A stretch of 64,000 bases of DNA from Galerina marginata (taxonomy: Eukaryota > Basidiomycota > Agaricomycetes > Agaricales > Galerinaceae): assembly GCA_023014335.1 (NCBI GenBank), contig JAECYW010000001.1, positions 2,480,001 to 2,544,000 on the forward strand, written 5' to 3'. The notes beneath the pieces are model-generated. The model did no database searches, was not told the origin of the DNA, and saw nothing but the letters and a program-made list of their open reading frames with translations. Each line of letters begins with the position of its first letter. The first letter of the stretch is position 1. Shown piece after piece: positions 12,598-24,900 of this stretch. A program made the position numbers and the translations under genes.

Positions 12598-13995
12598 ATG
12601 AGCTCTGATCTATACAAAAACCTCTCTCCTGCTGAGGAATATCTGGCGGTTACTCCCATTAACCTTTTTGAAGAACCAACTAGTAATTCAAACAAACGCA
12701 AAGACTTGAATATACCATTCATTAAAGCAACGGATACGACCAACTTGACACGTATGTTAACGTTCACATACAATTCAAGCTCTAATCATGTAATGCATTC
12801 AGGTGGAATTTTGGTGAAAAAGCCAAGTTCTTCTCAAACACCTGTGTTATTGGAAGAATCTCCGCTTTCTTGTTCTCGCACTCCGACAGTGTCGTTTCTT
12901 GAAATCCCAGTAGTAAAACAGTCGGACAAGAAGGCTGCCAGAACGACCAAAAATCCTCTGCAATTCAGAACGTCTGCTTCATCACCAAATTATGTTATTC
13001 GGCAGCCGATTGTTACAAGCCACCCTCTATTTTCCCTTCCGATTCGCCAAACTCATCCCGAGACCATAAACCTTCAAAAGGTTGTTTCCACCGACTCCAC
13101 AACATCAACGACTTTGCTGAGGCCATTATCGGTGCTAACCGATGATCGTAAGGAGGACTCCATGCCAGGACTTCCAGCACTACAGTCACCATCGTCACTA
13201 ATGGGTGGTACAAACAACAATTTGCCTGTCGACCACAATACATCAAAATGGACGTCGTTAGAGTTGCAAGACACACCAAATACGATCACCAACAAACTAC
13301 AGATACCACTGAACTATTGTCTGTCGACAGAGCAGCATCTCGTCAAACTGCCTCAATCGCCTTTGTTTGATCTTCTGCCAAAGGGCTCCTTGCCGCCACG
13401 AGTTCACCTTCCTAAATGGAAAAATATGCTCCCTGGATTTACAGAAAAGAGGCCTCGTCTTTCCAAGGAGCAGGTAATGACAAGACCGTATCTCGCCGAA
13501 ATTCTTCGCATCAAAGAGATTATCCATATCGACTATGCTACACAGTATACAGGCGCTCTTTGGATCATCACATTTAATCATTGTTCAGTAAGAGACCCAG
13601 TCTCACCTGGAAGCCCCATAATTTTCGGAAATCTGGACCGACCCAGCAGGACCATATCGTACTTCCTTACTCGAGTCCGATATGTTTTTGCAGACGTGGT
13701 TGATGTTGAAGCAGTCGCCTATGATTTCAGAGGATTCTACTACACGGAATCTAACCCAACATGGCCTCCTATCATTGTACGTCTGCCACGCAACAAGCTT
13801 TTGGGATTTACATACCAAATCCTGAAGGCGAACTTTCAACAATCTCGTATGAAGACCGATATGACACTACATGCATGGTGGAAGGTGCATCGTTACGCGA
13901 TATTTTGCAAACCAATTCATCTCGATCCGAGGGACTTCCGCATTCCTACAGATTCCAAACAGCCAGATGTTGGTACGTCAGTTGATTCTGAGTGA
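12598..13995 (+). CDS. Hypothetical protein, about 450-465 aa
   Basis: One open frame from ATG 12598 to TGA 13995. The first half is Ser/Thr/Pro-rich and probably disordered; the second half (from about residue 270, near KWKNMLPGFTEKRPRL) is more ordered, with WIITFNHCSVRDPVSPG, VDVEAVAYDFRGFYY and MTLHAWWKVHRYAIFCKP. I do not recognise a family. The stretch at about 12751-12801 has a GTATGT donor, a CTAAT branch-like site and a TTCAG acceptor. It is 51 nt with no stop, so it is probably a retained-frame intron, and removing it shortens the protein by 17 residues. A TTTTAAAT element lies 63 nt upstream. No frameshifts, unlike the genes at the left end. Confidence 0.55.
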   Translation: MSSDLYKNLSPAEEYLAVTPINLFEEPTSNSNKRKDLNIPFIKATDTTNLTRMLTFTYNSSSNHVMHSGGILVKKPSSSQTPVLLEESPLSCSRTPTVSFLEIPVVKQSDKKAARTTKNPLQFRTSASSPNYVIRQPIVTSHPLFSLPIRQTHPETINLQKVVSTDSTTSTTLLRPLSVLTDDRKEDSMPGLPALQSPSSLMGGTNNNLPVDHNTSKWTSLELQDTPNTITNKLQIPLNYCLSTEQHLVKLPQSPLFDLLPKGSLPPRVHLPKWKNMLPGFTEKRPRLSKEQVMTRPYLAEILRIKEIIHIDYATQYTGALWIITFNHCSVRDPVSPGSPIIFGNLDRPSRTISYFLTRVRYVFADVVDVEAVAYDFRGFYYTESNPTWPPIIVRLPRNKLLGFTYQILKANFQQSRMKTDMTLHAWWKVHRYAIFCKPIHLDPRDFRIPTDSKQPDVGTSVDSE

Positions 13996-14445
13996 TATAT
14001 TCTGATACGTTTGACTTTTCCACTCATGGCGTATAATAATTTGTTTCATTATTATCATAAATACGTCAACCAGCTAGAACCAGTCACCTTCTCTATTTGC
14101 TTTATATCCTTTTTTTCGTACAGTCGCATGGTGTTCTATATGCTGTATCATATATTGGTCTATTCGTGGTTTACATATTACATTGTGTGCGATATATTTT
14201 GGTACTTACTCAATATGAAAATATTACCGTTGTTAAATAATGATATGGGTATAGATTTACCGTATGTCGAATTGCAATGATGATCATTGGATAAATGCAT
14301 AGGTGAATGACAGGTATTTAAGCCTGTATCTCTCCAGCAATTTCATATGTAATAAGTATGATTTCTTGATATGAACGACAATATGACATGATCCTATTAA
14401 CAATTTATAGAGAGCGTATATCCAATTTTTGAACATGAGTACTAA

Positions 14446-15143
14446 TCAATCTGACCGACGACCATTAAAAAACTGCAGAAAATTCGAAAGCGACATTGCA
14501 TCCTCATCAAATGTACGCTCGATGAAGGGTAATTCGCCAATTTTTATGAGAAGCTGGTGCCGATACATTTCTGAAGACATGTCGCGTCCCAAGACTATCC
14601 TTGAGTCCGTATTTTCCACCAATTCATTGACAAGCGTTTGGAGCTCTATCTGATGTCGAATCAGATGATTTACACGGTCTTGAATAATTGAGTTGAGGGA
14701 TTGTATAATATTGCAAGTAGTGTGAATGTCTGTCTGCAGTCGTCTAAAATCTGATGTAAACAATTAGTTGATAGTTTAAGATCCAGAGAAATTTTGTCAT
14801 ACTCGCTAATGAATGGCTAACTCTGACATTATGGTGATATGGAGCCAACGTGTCAAGGACGACTCCTTCTTGATTTAAAAAGGTGCAATGTCGATATTCC
14901 AACGGACGACATTCCAAACAGGGCGTGCCCGCTTGAACGTACGTACAGTAAACACCACGCATGACACATAAATTACAAGGTCTATACGCCTACGACAAAA
15001 TAAGATGAGAAGTTGGACATAACTCAAGGTGCACAGTGAGAGGATCTTACTGGTGTCATGTGTTGCATGTCGTAGAGACCGACCTCATATCCAGAACTAT
15101 GTTTGCTATCTCCATCTGAAGCAGTAGATCCGTCTTGGCTCAT
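14446..15143 (-). CDS. Small Zn(II)2Cys6-like protein with helical C-terminus
   Basis: Three exons splice in frame. Exon 1 (MSQDGSTASDGDS onward) is Ser/Asp-rich. Exon 2 holds CNLC-x6-C-x8-C-x2-C-x7-C (CNLC, then VMRGVYC, TYVQAGTPC, LEC, RPLEYRHC), which fits the CX2CX6CX5-12CX2CX6-8C spacing of fungal binuclear zinc clusters. Exon 3 is a predicted helical segment (RLQTDIHTTCNIIQSLN onward) that could be a dimerising coiled coil. A classical Zn2Cys6 domain is rich in Lys/Arg between the cysteines; this one is not, so DNA binding is uncertain. An in-frame ATG lies upstream at 15209, but a TATAAATA at 15224-15231 sits only about 15 nt before it, so I prefer the ATG at 15143. Protein about 190 aa. 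Role unknown. Confidence 0.6.
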
Positions 15144-15223
15144 GGGAGGAATACAATGTATACGATGTAAAATGAGGAAAGTAAAGAAGGACGTTGACTG
15201 AGTCGACAAGAAAGCTGTCTGCC

Positions 15224-15231
15224 TATTTATA
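15224..15231 (-). promoter_or_regulatory. TATA box of the Zn2Cys6-like gene
   Basis: TATAAATA on the minus strand, about 15 nt before the upstream ATG (15209) and 88 nt before ATG 15143. The spacing argues that transcription starts after the first ATG. Confidence 0.55.
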
Positions 15232-15239
15232 GGATTACA

Positions 15240-18200
15240 ATCACCATTCCCAAAAAAGCATCTGTGAACATGACAAACGGAGGGTTTCGGTAAATAGAAG
15301 TAAATATCAGATCTTTTTCGATATAATCACACACAATCACGCACATGGCTTGCATTATATAATCATCCATGATCGACATTTGGTAGGTTGAAAGTTGATG
15401 TGAACCTAGACTTGTCCAGGCATTACATCATATCATACGTTTTTTCTCAGCCACCATCAAATCAAGTGACAAGTTTAGGAACCGAAATCCCTATTTATGT
15501 AATCGATAGATGTTTTGTATCCATTAACCCCGTTCTCTATGACCCATAGAAAGCTCCTCCATGCACTTTTCCCTGTGGATAAAATAAAACAAAATAAGCT
15601 CTTTATTTTTTAATGAATAAACTCTTTCAAAAAAGGAATGTACAAACTGGATGGATTATTTAAATTTGAAATTGGCAATCCCTTGAGGTTTCTTCATGAA
15701 TTACGCAAGTGCCTATGTCACCGTCGGTAAATGATTTCAACAAATAAATGGTGCATACGTTACGCTGCATTAATCCGATCACATGTGGTAATGCCAAGAG
15801 TGTAAACCGTATTGTGCAAGGCATGTAATGGGCGACGGGGGTAGAAGTGTCAAAAATTGGAAGACGACACCACCTGCTTTATAGTAATTCAATTGGGGCT
15901 GTACATGCTCGGGTAGCGGTTTCAACTTTCCATGGATCACACGGTGTAGACATTTCATTTCACGGAAGAAGTTCAATATTGTCAGTTGACAGAAGTAAGG
16001 AAAAATATGTTTAAAAATAAGACATTATGTTCTACTACCGAAGCACTATAATGTATAAATTAAGAAGGTAAAATAAAATCGAATACCATGTCTATAATCC
16101 AAAATTTGGTCTATTGTAAATCTCTCATAACTGGCCAGTGGAAACATGTTGTGAACAATAACATGCTATAGAGGCACCGAAGTATCCCAACAAAATCCCA
16201 CATAATCCCACGTTTTGCCAAATGCCATATTGAAACTGTCCACGACCTGATTAACAATAGGCAGACGAGACTGATTGCCGTACGAACAGGTGGAATGGAA
16301 GATGTCCAAAAACAACCACTGACAAAGGCAAACTTTCTGGATAGACGCACAACATTTCCATGCCATGATGAACTTGCGACGCCGCGGAAGAGACTAAGTG
16401 TGATGTCATAGTGATCGGGAGAAGAATAAACTATTGAATGTACGAAGCTGTGAAGGAACCTGAAAAGGCAGGTCCAGGTGAGGAAAGGGCTCCTAAGATT
16501 CATAAATAAAACCCACTGATCTGTAATGCGAATGCAGGAAACCCCCAAGCAAATGGAGGAAATGAAGCGAGACTTCCAAAGCAATGAACGGGTAGCATGA
16601 CGCAACAAAAGGTTTCGGAAATGAAGCAGAGGCATATCGTGCATACCCATTCGACATACAATGCCCACGGCATGATATCACAGGTATACCATATAATCCT
16701 GGCCTGACTAGAGTCCTAATACTTTGACAATATCAAAATAAAGTGTCGGAGAGGTGTTCTGACGCAATGCAGAGGTATGACCCTCAGAAGGGAGGCAGAA
16801 CAGGAGCATGAGCGGCGCAGCTAACACGACGCAAAAACGATGTAAGAAGGCGACTGAGTACATGTAAAAAAGAACTCACAGTGATCGCGAAGTACATCAA
16901 TAGGAAGTCGTTAACGAAAGCCCCATACAGGATCAGCAAATCGGGTTGAAGGCCCAATAAACCTCCTCACCGCCGACCCAACACTTTGCGTGAGGAAGGA
17001 AGAAGACTACTTTGCTGACAGGCCAGAGAAATCGAAAAACCAACTATAAGCATTTGCGGAGTATGTCCGATGGATATCTTCGGTTCTGTGGACAAAAGAG
17101 GCGATGGGCGTCATGGACAGCGGAACCACGATCAGAGCAGAAGTAACGGTCGTTATGATATCTCCCGTAACAGCTCCAAGGACCTATCTGTCAGTCAAAA
17201 TAATGGTTATTGCGAGTGGAATCGAAGACCAAAACACGACCGTCTCATCCTGAGAAGGTGGCTTGATAGCCGTTCCAGGTTCCGGGTTGCTTGCAGCCGC
17301 AAAAAAAGGTGTTTGTGGTGGCCAAAGAAATGGTGCAGGCATGGTTTGGCACCTGCATCGTCTCCTAAACCCGACACTTCTTTGTGAAAGAAATCCATCA
17401 AATGTGAAGTAAACAATCGCAAGAGAAATGACATTGAGATCGCATAAGTTCACATAGAACAGAAGACTGGCGAAGGTAACGAAAGCCGCGGAGGTCATTA
17501 TGTTGACCATCTCACTTCAGAACATATGGAAATAATAAACATGTAATAACTGCAATGCAATGAACGGCAATACTGTAGGTGACAGGCAAAGTGAACCATG
17601 CCCACCGACAGCGATAGGCTCGAGAACGCGACATCATTCAAAAAAAAAGCAAACAGAGGAAGAAAAGAAAGACAAGGCCATTCAATAACATACTGAGAAT
17701 GATAGAACATACCCATACGATGCATTCACCGTCAATGGCGACACGGCGGTCGTTCACTACACGTCATTGGATTACGAAGAGTGACCAGCCGTTCAGAAGT
17801 GCCAACTTGAAGTTGCTTGAATGCTCCTTGTTTCAACAGCAAAGAGCCAAGAACGCCAGTTCCCGTCTTCATAGGTCAATGAAGTCTTGCGTGAAGGGCA
17901 TTCAATATTCTAATCCGAAGCACGAGGTGGTTCTTGAGATTGTCCCAAAGCTGAGCGAACATCAGAATCTTCTATCGTGACCAGAGAACATGCCACCTAC
18001 ACTAAATGAGAAGCGATACGGCCGCACAGAAGTCGGCCTAATAAAGAACTTTGACTGGCATGACTAAACGGGAGTTGCGAGTGGCAGCCGTTGAGATCAG
18101 TAAAACGACTTAGATCGTCGTCACGAAACCCGGGCATACCTCATCCGCACGGCCCCGACTTTACGATATCCATTCCGACCAGAGTTCATACAGAAATCGA

Positions 18201-20090
18201 GGTCTCAGCGGCTGGTGTCGTGCATCGCGATCCAATATGGCGACATATTTCGCATCAATATTATCTTCACGGATTCCCTTCATATCAAATCGATTTATAT
18301 CAGCGGTCAAAACGGCAGCCTCAAATTCCAGAATCCTTTCTGAACAACAGTGGCAGAAACAAAGGCTAGGCTCGAGACCAGCCGTTCAGACTGGCAACGA
18401 GTCTAAACAAAGGCATTATGGCCAATAAATCGCTTATCCGACGAACCATGAATTTGTGAACTCACTTATGTCTCACTAAACGTCGGAATTCCGGACCATT
18501 ACGGTACCAAATAACGACACGTTGACTGAGCCTTTGGCCTGCATAGTGTTTCAGCGTGGTATATGATATTCAAAAATGGTCTCGACCGAGTTAGCGTCTT
18601 GTAGGGGTTCATCGAATAGTTCGTCAATTTATACGGGCCTAAATTCCAGGCAGGTGAAGCGTTGGGGAACACAACCAAGGTGATAGGAACACTGGCGATC
18701 GATATGTAAATTGAGGAATAAAATACACGTTAAAGGCAACTTGGTGGAAGTAACAAAAGGCGATGTTGACACATCAAGCTTATGTAACAGTGTAAGGCTG
18801 TGGGGAAGTCTCATGACGTGAATCTCGTTACATAATCACGATCCCTTTCCGGTAAATCCACTTCTTGAATATTTCGAATGCTTGTGTACACCACCACCCG
18901 CTTACCATCCTCCCCTCCGGAATCACAACGAACTCAAGCCCGATGCACGCTGGAATTGATACCCAAAGACACCCGATATCCGATATGCTCAAATTCGCCG
19001 TCAAAACCGGATAGCCCTTATGATCTTTCCAGTGAAAGGGACATGAAGCAGCGGGAACAAAAGTAACGAAAGCTCAAGGACGTGGAATCCCATATTGCGA
19101 GGTGGATACGCATACTTTTATAACTTTCAATACATCCAATGACATTACCTTTACGAACAGAACCCTCCATCGCAACAGTTTTCGTGATCGAAGAGCATCT
19201 CGAACATCGTCTAGGATTTTTTACTTCCAGCATATATAGGCGGCGACCATACGGGTATGAGATGCAACACCTAAGGTATAAAACTGCCGAAGCTGTACGC
19301 AATTCTCTTTCTGCGATAATGACGTTATGAATTGTGAATGACTCGATCCGTATTCTTATTTAGTTACCCGTCATGAGCGCAAATACATCAAAACGTCTGA
19401 GTGGAACCGCACCGTCCCCGGTAGAAACTAGATGGCGAATACCCCTTCCATTAGCTCAAAGATACGCGATCGAATCAACAACGGAATCGGCTTGGCAAGC
19501 GGGTATTTGAAAAATACCGGATAAGGTCATCTGCAGGCTTACCACATCGCAAGTGAGCCGTAACGAGCAGAACACGTCTACTACATGGGAGACATGAGTT
19601 AAGTCTAGTTCAAAGATCATCTCAAGTATCTCATCTCAAGCCCTCAGTATGTCCGACGTCCATTCAGGATATGTTTGCACGACTTTGTTCTATATACAAA
19701 ACCAACAAATCTTCTAAACAATTAATCCGCACGCCCACGCCCCCATTAGTGCCCCTTATGTTCGTCCTTTCGTCCATTCTCTTAGACCATCCCGAAAAGG
19801 ACCGACGTATCTACGATTACGACGCGCTGCATTCAACAAAATTCCACCATCATTTCGATACCTAAAAATGTGGAACAGCCGTCAACATCAATCAACGAAT
19901 ATTATGTTACAACCACTCATCGCACCATTAGCGAACCATTACTGTCGTGCATCGCGAGGGTTAATCCATTTTCGATAACCTGAATGACATGCTGTACATG
20001 CTAGACATTATTTACCATCGACCTCCTCATTCGGAGAAGACCAGAATATCATCAAGACTCCGTTACCATAAAACATAAATGGCGTTGTTT
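15240..20090. other. Gene-poor 4.8 kb region with decayed membrane-protein-like segments
   Basis: No complete gene could be built. Minus-strand frames at 16111-16668 and 17184-17510 are hydrophobic, and a segment near 17060-17190 reads VLGAVTGDIITTVTSALIVV on the minus strand, which looks like a transmembrane helix. They could be exons of a degraded multi-pass membrane protein, but exon joins are not convincing. 18.0-20.0 kb shows only short frames without motifs. Confidence 0.3.
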
Positions 20091-20097
20091 TTATAGA
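20091..20097 (+). promoter_or_regulatory. Weak TATA-like element of F-box gene 1
   Basis: TTATAGA, 44 nt before the ATG at 20135. The better match TATAAAT at 20207-20213 falls inside intron 1 and only 33 nt before the alternative ATG at 20240, so it does not fit well. Confidence 0.35.
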
Positions 20098-20134
20098 GGT
20101 CAATCTCAGCCACGTCAAGTTAATACTCTCGTCC

Positions 20135-21362
20135 ATGTTATGCTTGCACCCACTTAAAGCAAGAGGGTGTGGATACATCTGGTGAGTGTCTGTTGCGGCC
20201 TCCGTGTATAAATTTATCATTGGATCAATACGTCGCAGGATGTCCTATGTCAGTACTCCGACATTACTCGTATTGCCGAACGAACTTCTTGACGAAATAG
20301 TCGCATACCTTCGCATCGCGGACAAAGTGTCCCTCCTTAGAACCAGCCGGCGATTCCACGACATCGTCGCTAGGCTGTTATATCGCCGTGTTTCCGTCTC
20401 TGGCCGTCATGGAAGAGCGCTCTTGAGGACTATCGGCAATTCTCAAGAAAATTACGGACAGTACTTGAAATTTATGAAGTATGCAATAACCACACAGAGG
20501 GGGTTCGCGGCAACGTACAAAGCATTTATCGCTGCAATACCTCGTATGGAGCGAGTACAAGAACTCACCATAGTCAGTTACTCAAGATTGTCGTTGAATC
20601 TATTATATCGGATGTTCAGCGCTGGTATCATTCAATCTCCGTGTTCTAACATCGATGACACCAAAATTCCATTTCATCTTGGGAACCTTAGAACGCTTGT
20701 TATACACGGAGACGTCAGATTCGCTCAACTAGCCAGATATCGGGTCATCAACACCATTTGCTATGGAAGCCCTCTGAATCAAACAGAATTTCGATACTTA
20801 ATCAAAGCTATTACTGGAGGTGCAAACCTATGCGAGACCCTCGAGAACCTTTCACTCGTGCTGGATAACAGCGTTGGGGTTGACATTTCACGGCCAATTC
20901 AGACCCTCGCGTCATATTTCCCAAGAATCAAGTTCCTGGTCCTTAGAACGCCTGATTGTGACGCTCTTGTGAGTTCATACTATATTCCGATGCTCATGAT
21001 TACCGTTTTAATATTGATAACAGGAAGTTTCACGCATTTTCGCAAAAAGCCCACCTGTATTCCCGCTACTGAACACCTTGAAATTGAACGATTGGTCACT
21101 TCTACCATCGCGGTACGTGATCCCAGAACAAGAGGCCTTCGAAACACAACATTTGTACACAACGATGGCTGGCAGATTGAGGGACAACCTAGCTATCATG
21201 CGATTCGGGTTGACAAGTTGGGAAAGAGGACCCTACACTGACAAGTGGAAACCGCAGCAAACATCGTCCCCTTTTGAGACCCTTGGAATACCGTACGATG
21301 CTCCACCTTCTCATCCCGTATTTTACGACACAATTTATCAGCGCCGAAAAGAAACCCAGTAG
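20135..21362 (+). CDS. F-box protein, paralogue 1
   Basis: Three exons. Exon 1 (MLCLHPLKARGCGYI) splices in frame into MSYVSTPTLLVLPNELLDEI. The F-box-like motif is LPNELLDEIVAYLRIADKVS then LLRTSRRFHDIVARLLY. It is followed by a leucine-rich, LRR-like body (NLRTLVIHGDVRF, ENLSLVLDN, IKFLVLRTPD). A GTGAGT intron after DAL joins to EVSRIFAKSPPVFPLLNTLK. About 370 aa. F-box proteins recruit substrates to SCF ubiquitin ligases through Skp1; the target here is unknown. Homologous throughout to the genes at 40461-41694 and 63482 onward, including the intron after the (D/N)AL codon pair shared with paralogue 2. The start could instead be ATG 20240; I prefer 20135 because the paralogues also have a short first exon. 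Confidence 0.7.
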
Positions 21363-21889
21363 CATATTCCAAATGAATATGAATGCAACGTACTTAGTTG
21401 TTAAGATCTGTAATTTTTTTTTATAAAAAAATAACAACGAAAGAAAATGGCTGCTTTTTCTGTACCGCGTTCGATTCTATCAAATACGATGAAGTGTGTT
21501 GGAAATCTTCATCACGATATTATACTAGTATGCGGCTTCATCGGAAAGATCGGCTGCTGGTCAGGGTACAAGTGGTTGTGAATGACACTTGACTGGAACT
21601 CCCACGATCGTCACCGTCAAATAACACGTCAAACCATGGAGAACAAACGACAATACCATGCCTTCCAAAACCGTTAACCAACATGAAGTACGTGAACACT
21701 TTGATAACTCGTGCATCGGATACCGTTCCAATTCTAGTGGCGATACCGTATCAATGGTAGCTCAAGTTCGTTCGGACTCACGACCCATCTTGTATTCTGG
21801 TCAAAGCAACCACAAACCGAAAGGCATAGCCAGGTCCGCATAAAGGTTTCCACCGGTTCATGTCCATTCCACCTATATACAGCGGCGCA
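21363..21889. other. Intergenic region between F-box 1 and the nuclease-helicase
   Basis: About 0.5 kb, no gene seen. TATATAC at 21874-21880 and TAATAAAA near 21890 are candidate core-promoter elements for the downstream gene. Confidence 0.35.
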
Positions 21890-21942
21890 TAATAAAAACG
21901 CGACATAATGGCCCACTGGATTCTTGGCGATCGAACGAAGAA

Positions 21943-24900
21943 ATGGATTCTACGGCACGCAGCTCTTTGACGGCCACCAATCTTGCTTTATACCAACATT
22001 TTGGCTGCGATCTTTACATTCATAATGCGTATCGCAACCCATCATCGCCATCCACTTCCTCCAAGCAGAAGCTACCGGAAACCACGAAAGCGGTACTTAA
22101 CCGAGGCCTTGAATGGGAATCAACGCTGTTTTCCTGGTTGGACCGCTCAAATCTTTTATTAACCATTCCGGCCGTACCAATCGACGCAGAAATTCTCATG
22201 GAGAATATATTAGCAGACAGTCGCAGTCATTTCTTCGTGTCTGGTGTAAACTTCTGGCCTCCCAAAACCAAGCTAAGGGAAAAATTCCGCGCATATGGTA
22301 GTGAACAAATAATATTCGGCCTCGCCAAACCTGACTTGATCGAAATCAAGCGAATCGGAATGGAAGTATACTGGAGAGTATTGGATGCAAAATCTTCGTC
22401 TTTCGTAAAGGTAAATATTTCTATATTTTTGGATTTCCTGGCAGCGTTTTTAAAAAAGCGTTCCTCATACAGACATCCCATCATATTCAGATATATTTCT
22501 ACGACATGTGTCTTCGCTTAATCCTCGAAATCCCTGGCCTATATCCATTAAACTCTGCCGCAGTGTGGTTGCCTCCACAGACAAACGTGGTTGACGCTGT
22601 TCCATCTCTAAACGACATCAAATCAATCTCTATTTCGACGCTATCCCCATTACTGGACAAAGTTATATTCCTTGATATCCCGAGAATTATTACACAACCC
22701 ACCGAGGATGTTAAATGGCATTATAACCCAGTATGCAACGGATGCCGTTTTGAAAACAATTGTAAAACGAAAACCATCGAAGAAGGGTCGCTAGGACGAA
22801 TACCTTACATCTCAGTCGAAGACGCAACTCTTTTAAAGGAAGTTTTACACATTTATCGTACAGAAACGTCATTCGATTCAACCCTGCGTCTAACGGATAT
22901 CGAGGACCTTGCTCACATTGTATCCGACGACGAAAAATTCCATCGTGTCACCAGCTCTTCTCCGAACCTCGCAAAACGAATAAGGAATATTTTAGCGATC
23001 CCAACGAGCCCTTCCTCAGATGTAAAGACGTACAAAGGCAATCCTGTAGTCGAAGCGGCGAAATCCCAATCGGTTCAGGTAAATACTTTCAGCTATCATA
23101 GATTCTAAATACTGAATTCTTACTGTTTCAAAGGTTATTCAACGACGAAATATCACTTGCCCCAGAGAAGAGGATATCAGCATTATCACATCTGTCTTCA
23201 AAGATCGATCTGGCTCCAGTATCACATCCGACTTCTTTTCCGTTACGGTCCATTGCGAACTCCCGTTGTCGTTCTCTCCGTTCGAATGTTTTTCCAAGGA
23301 CATAGTCCCAAAATTTGCGGACCTCATACGATCCATCCTTCGATTTCAGCGCGGACGTCGGGATTATACTGTCCAATTTTACACCTGGTCGTCGATGGAA
23401 TACGAACTACTGGAACACCACATAATACAATCGGCTCTTAACAATCAAGCGAGCGAGGCAGACGTTCGGTTATGCATGAGTGCGCTAACGCAAGGCGCCT
23501 CTCTTCTTCAAACTGCATTTCAGCCTCTTTTGATCTCTCGGGCTCTTGCTTCATTTGTCAGCAAGACGGTAACAGATGTGTCGATTTATCGTGCATGTCT
23601 GGACCGCCTTAGTCTCCCGTCTGAGGGCTCACCCGAAATCCTCAGAAGACGCATCGACGAAGAAATCACTCGACTTCGGGGTGGATCGAAACATCAAAGG
23701 CACATGACGCATTCTGGGCAGCTGCCTCTGGTTGTCGTTCTTAAGAAGGAAGTCGAGCGCCAGCTCGCCTTGCCCATTCCTGGGTACTGGACACTATCGG
23801 AATGTGTCGCCGTTTTGATCCCTAATTATTGTCACTGTCCCACAGACGAAGAAATATATTCAGCGTTCCAAAAGAACGGAGATCTTACTACAGTCAGCAG
23901 CCTACTCGTTCGTCGAAACCAGGCAATAGCGATGGTACTGAAAGATTTACGGTGCCGCGCGATTACAGAATCGAGAGAATCGCTATTGATCAATACTGCA
24001 AGCCCTATACCCTCACGGTTCAAAACTATCTGCAAGGAACCACACATCAGAAAACTATTTTATATGGCACAGGTTCGTCTTTAAATCGATTCAGATTAGA
24101 TACTGACTCATTGCTGTTGATATATTCTTACAGTTTGAGGTTCTAGCGAAACTGAAAGAACTTTGGCACTCGCGTATGGATGGCTGTCGGGAGTCTCCAA
24201 TACTGAAATTTAACCACGTTAAATCGGAAGTCACTGGCATGGAATATGACTTCCACATACTTTCAGGATACGTGGATCGACCTGCAACCGAAAGAGACAG
24301 CGGACTGTATGGATACATACTCGTTCCTGTTGATTGTGAACACGAATCTGGCGATCTACCTCTGGAATTTTTTTTCGACGATTTAAGCGTTGCCGGATCA
24401 GTCTTTCCTCTCAATTATACCTCCATTGCAAACTGGAAGAAACAAGACACTCGTGTACGGGATCGAATCATGGTCGTGGACATGCATAGGGTTTATAAAT
24501 GTCAAGATGGTCACCTATCGGCGTCACTCGCTATTTGGAGAAGCAGTAAGACACCTCTACATAAAGGAGCCACATACCGTCTTTCACCCCGTCTGGTCGA
24601 TTTCAATACAACTAAAATTTTATCTGCTCTTTTCGAAACGGACATAGCCTGGACGAACAGCGAACGCCGAAGCCTACATCATGACATACCCTTTCTGCAA
24701 CTTATTACTGACCCTCAATCTCTTGGGGAGATCCCAAGCGCAGCACAAAACATCATATGTGAACAACAGATCCAGAGTCGCTTGCAAGATCTGACGGATG
24801 AAGGCAACATTGTTACGGGTGCTCTCCTGTTAACTCCATCACAACGACGAGCAACACAGGATATCATTTCAAAAAGATTATCTGTGATATGGGGGCCTCC

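Noticed and set aside
14446..15209. Upstream ATG at 15209 as start of the Zn2Cys6-like protein
   Set aside because: A TATA box 15 nt upstream implies that transcription begins after this codon.
16111..17725. Pheromone-receptor (STE3-like) gene on the minus strand
   Set aside because: Hydrophobic segments exist, but no STE3 signature aligned consistently across exons and the frames could not be joined.
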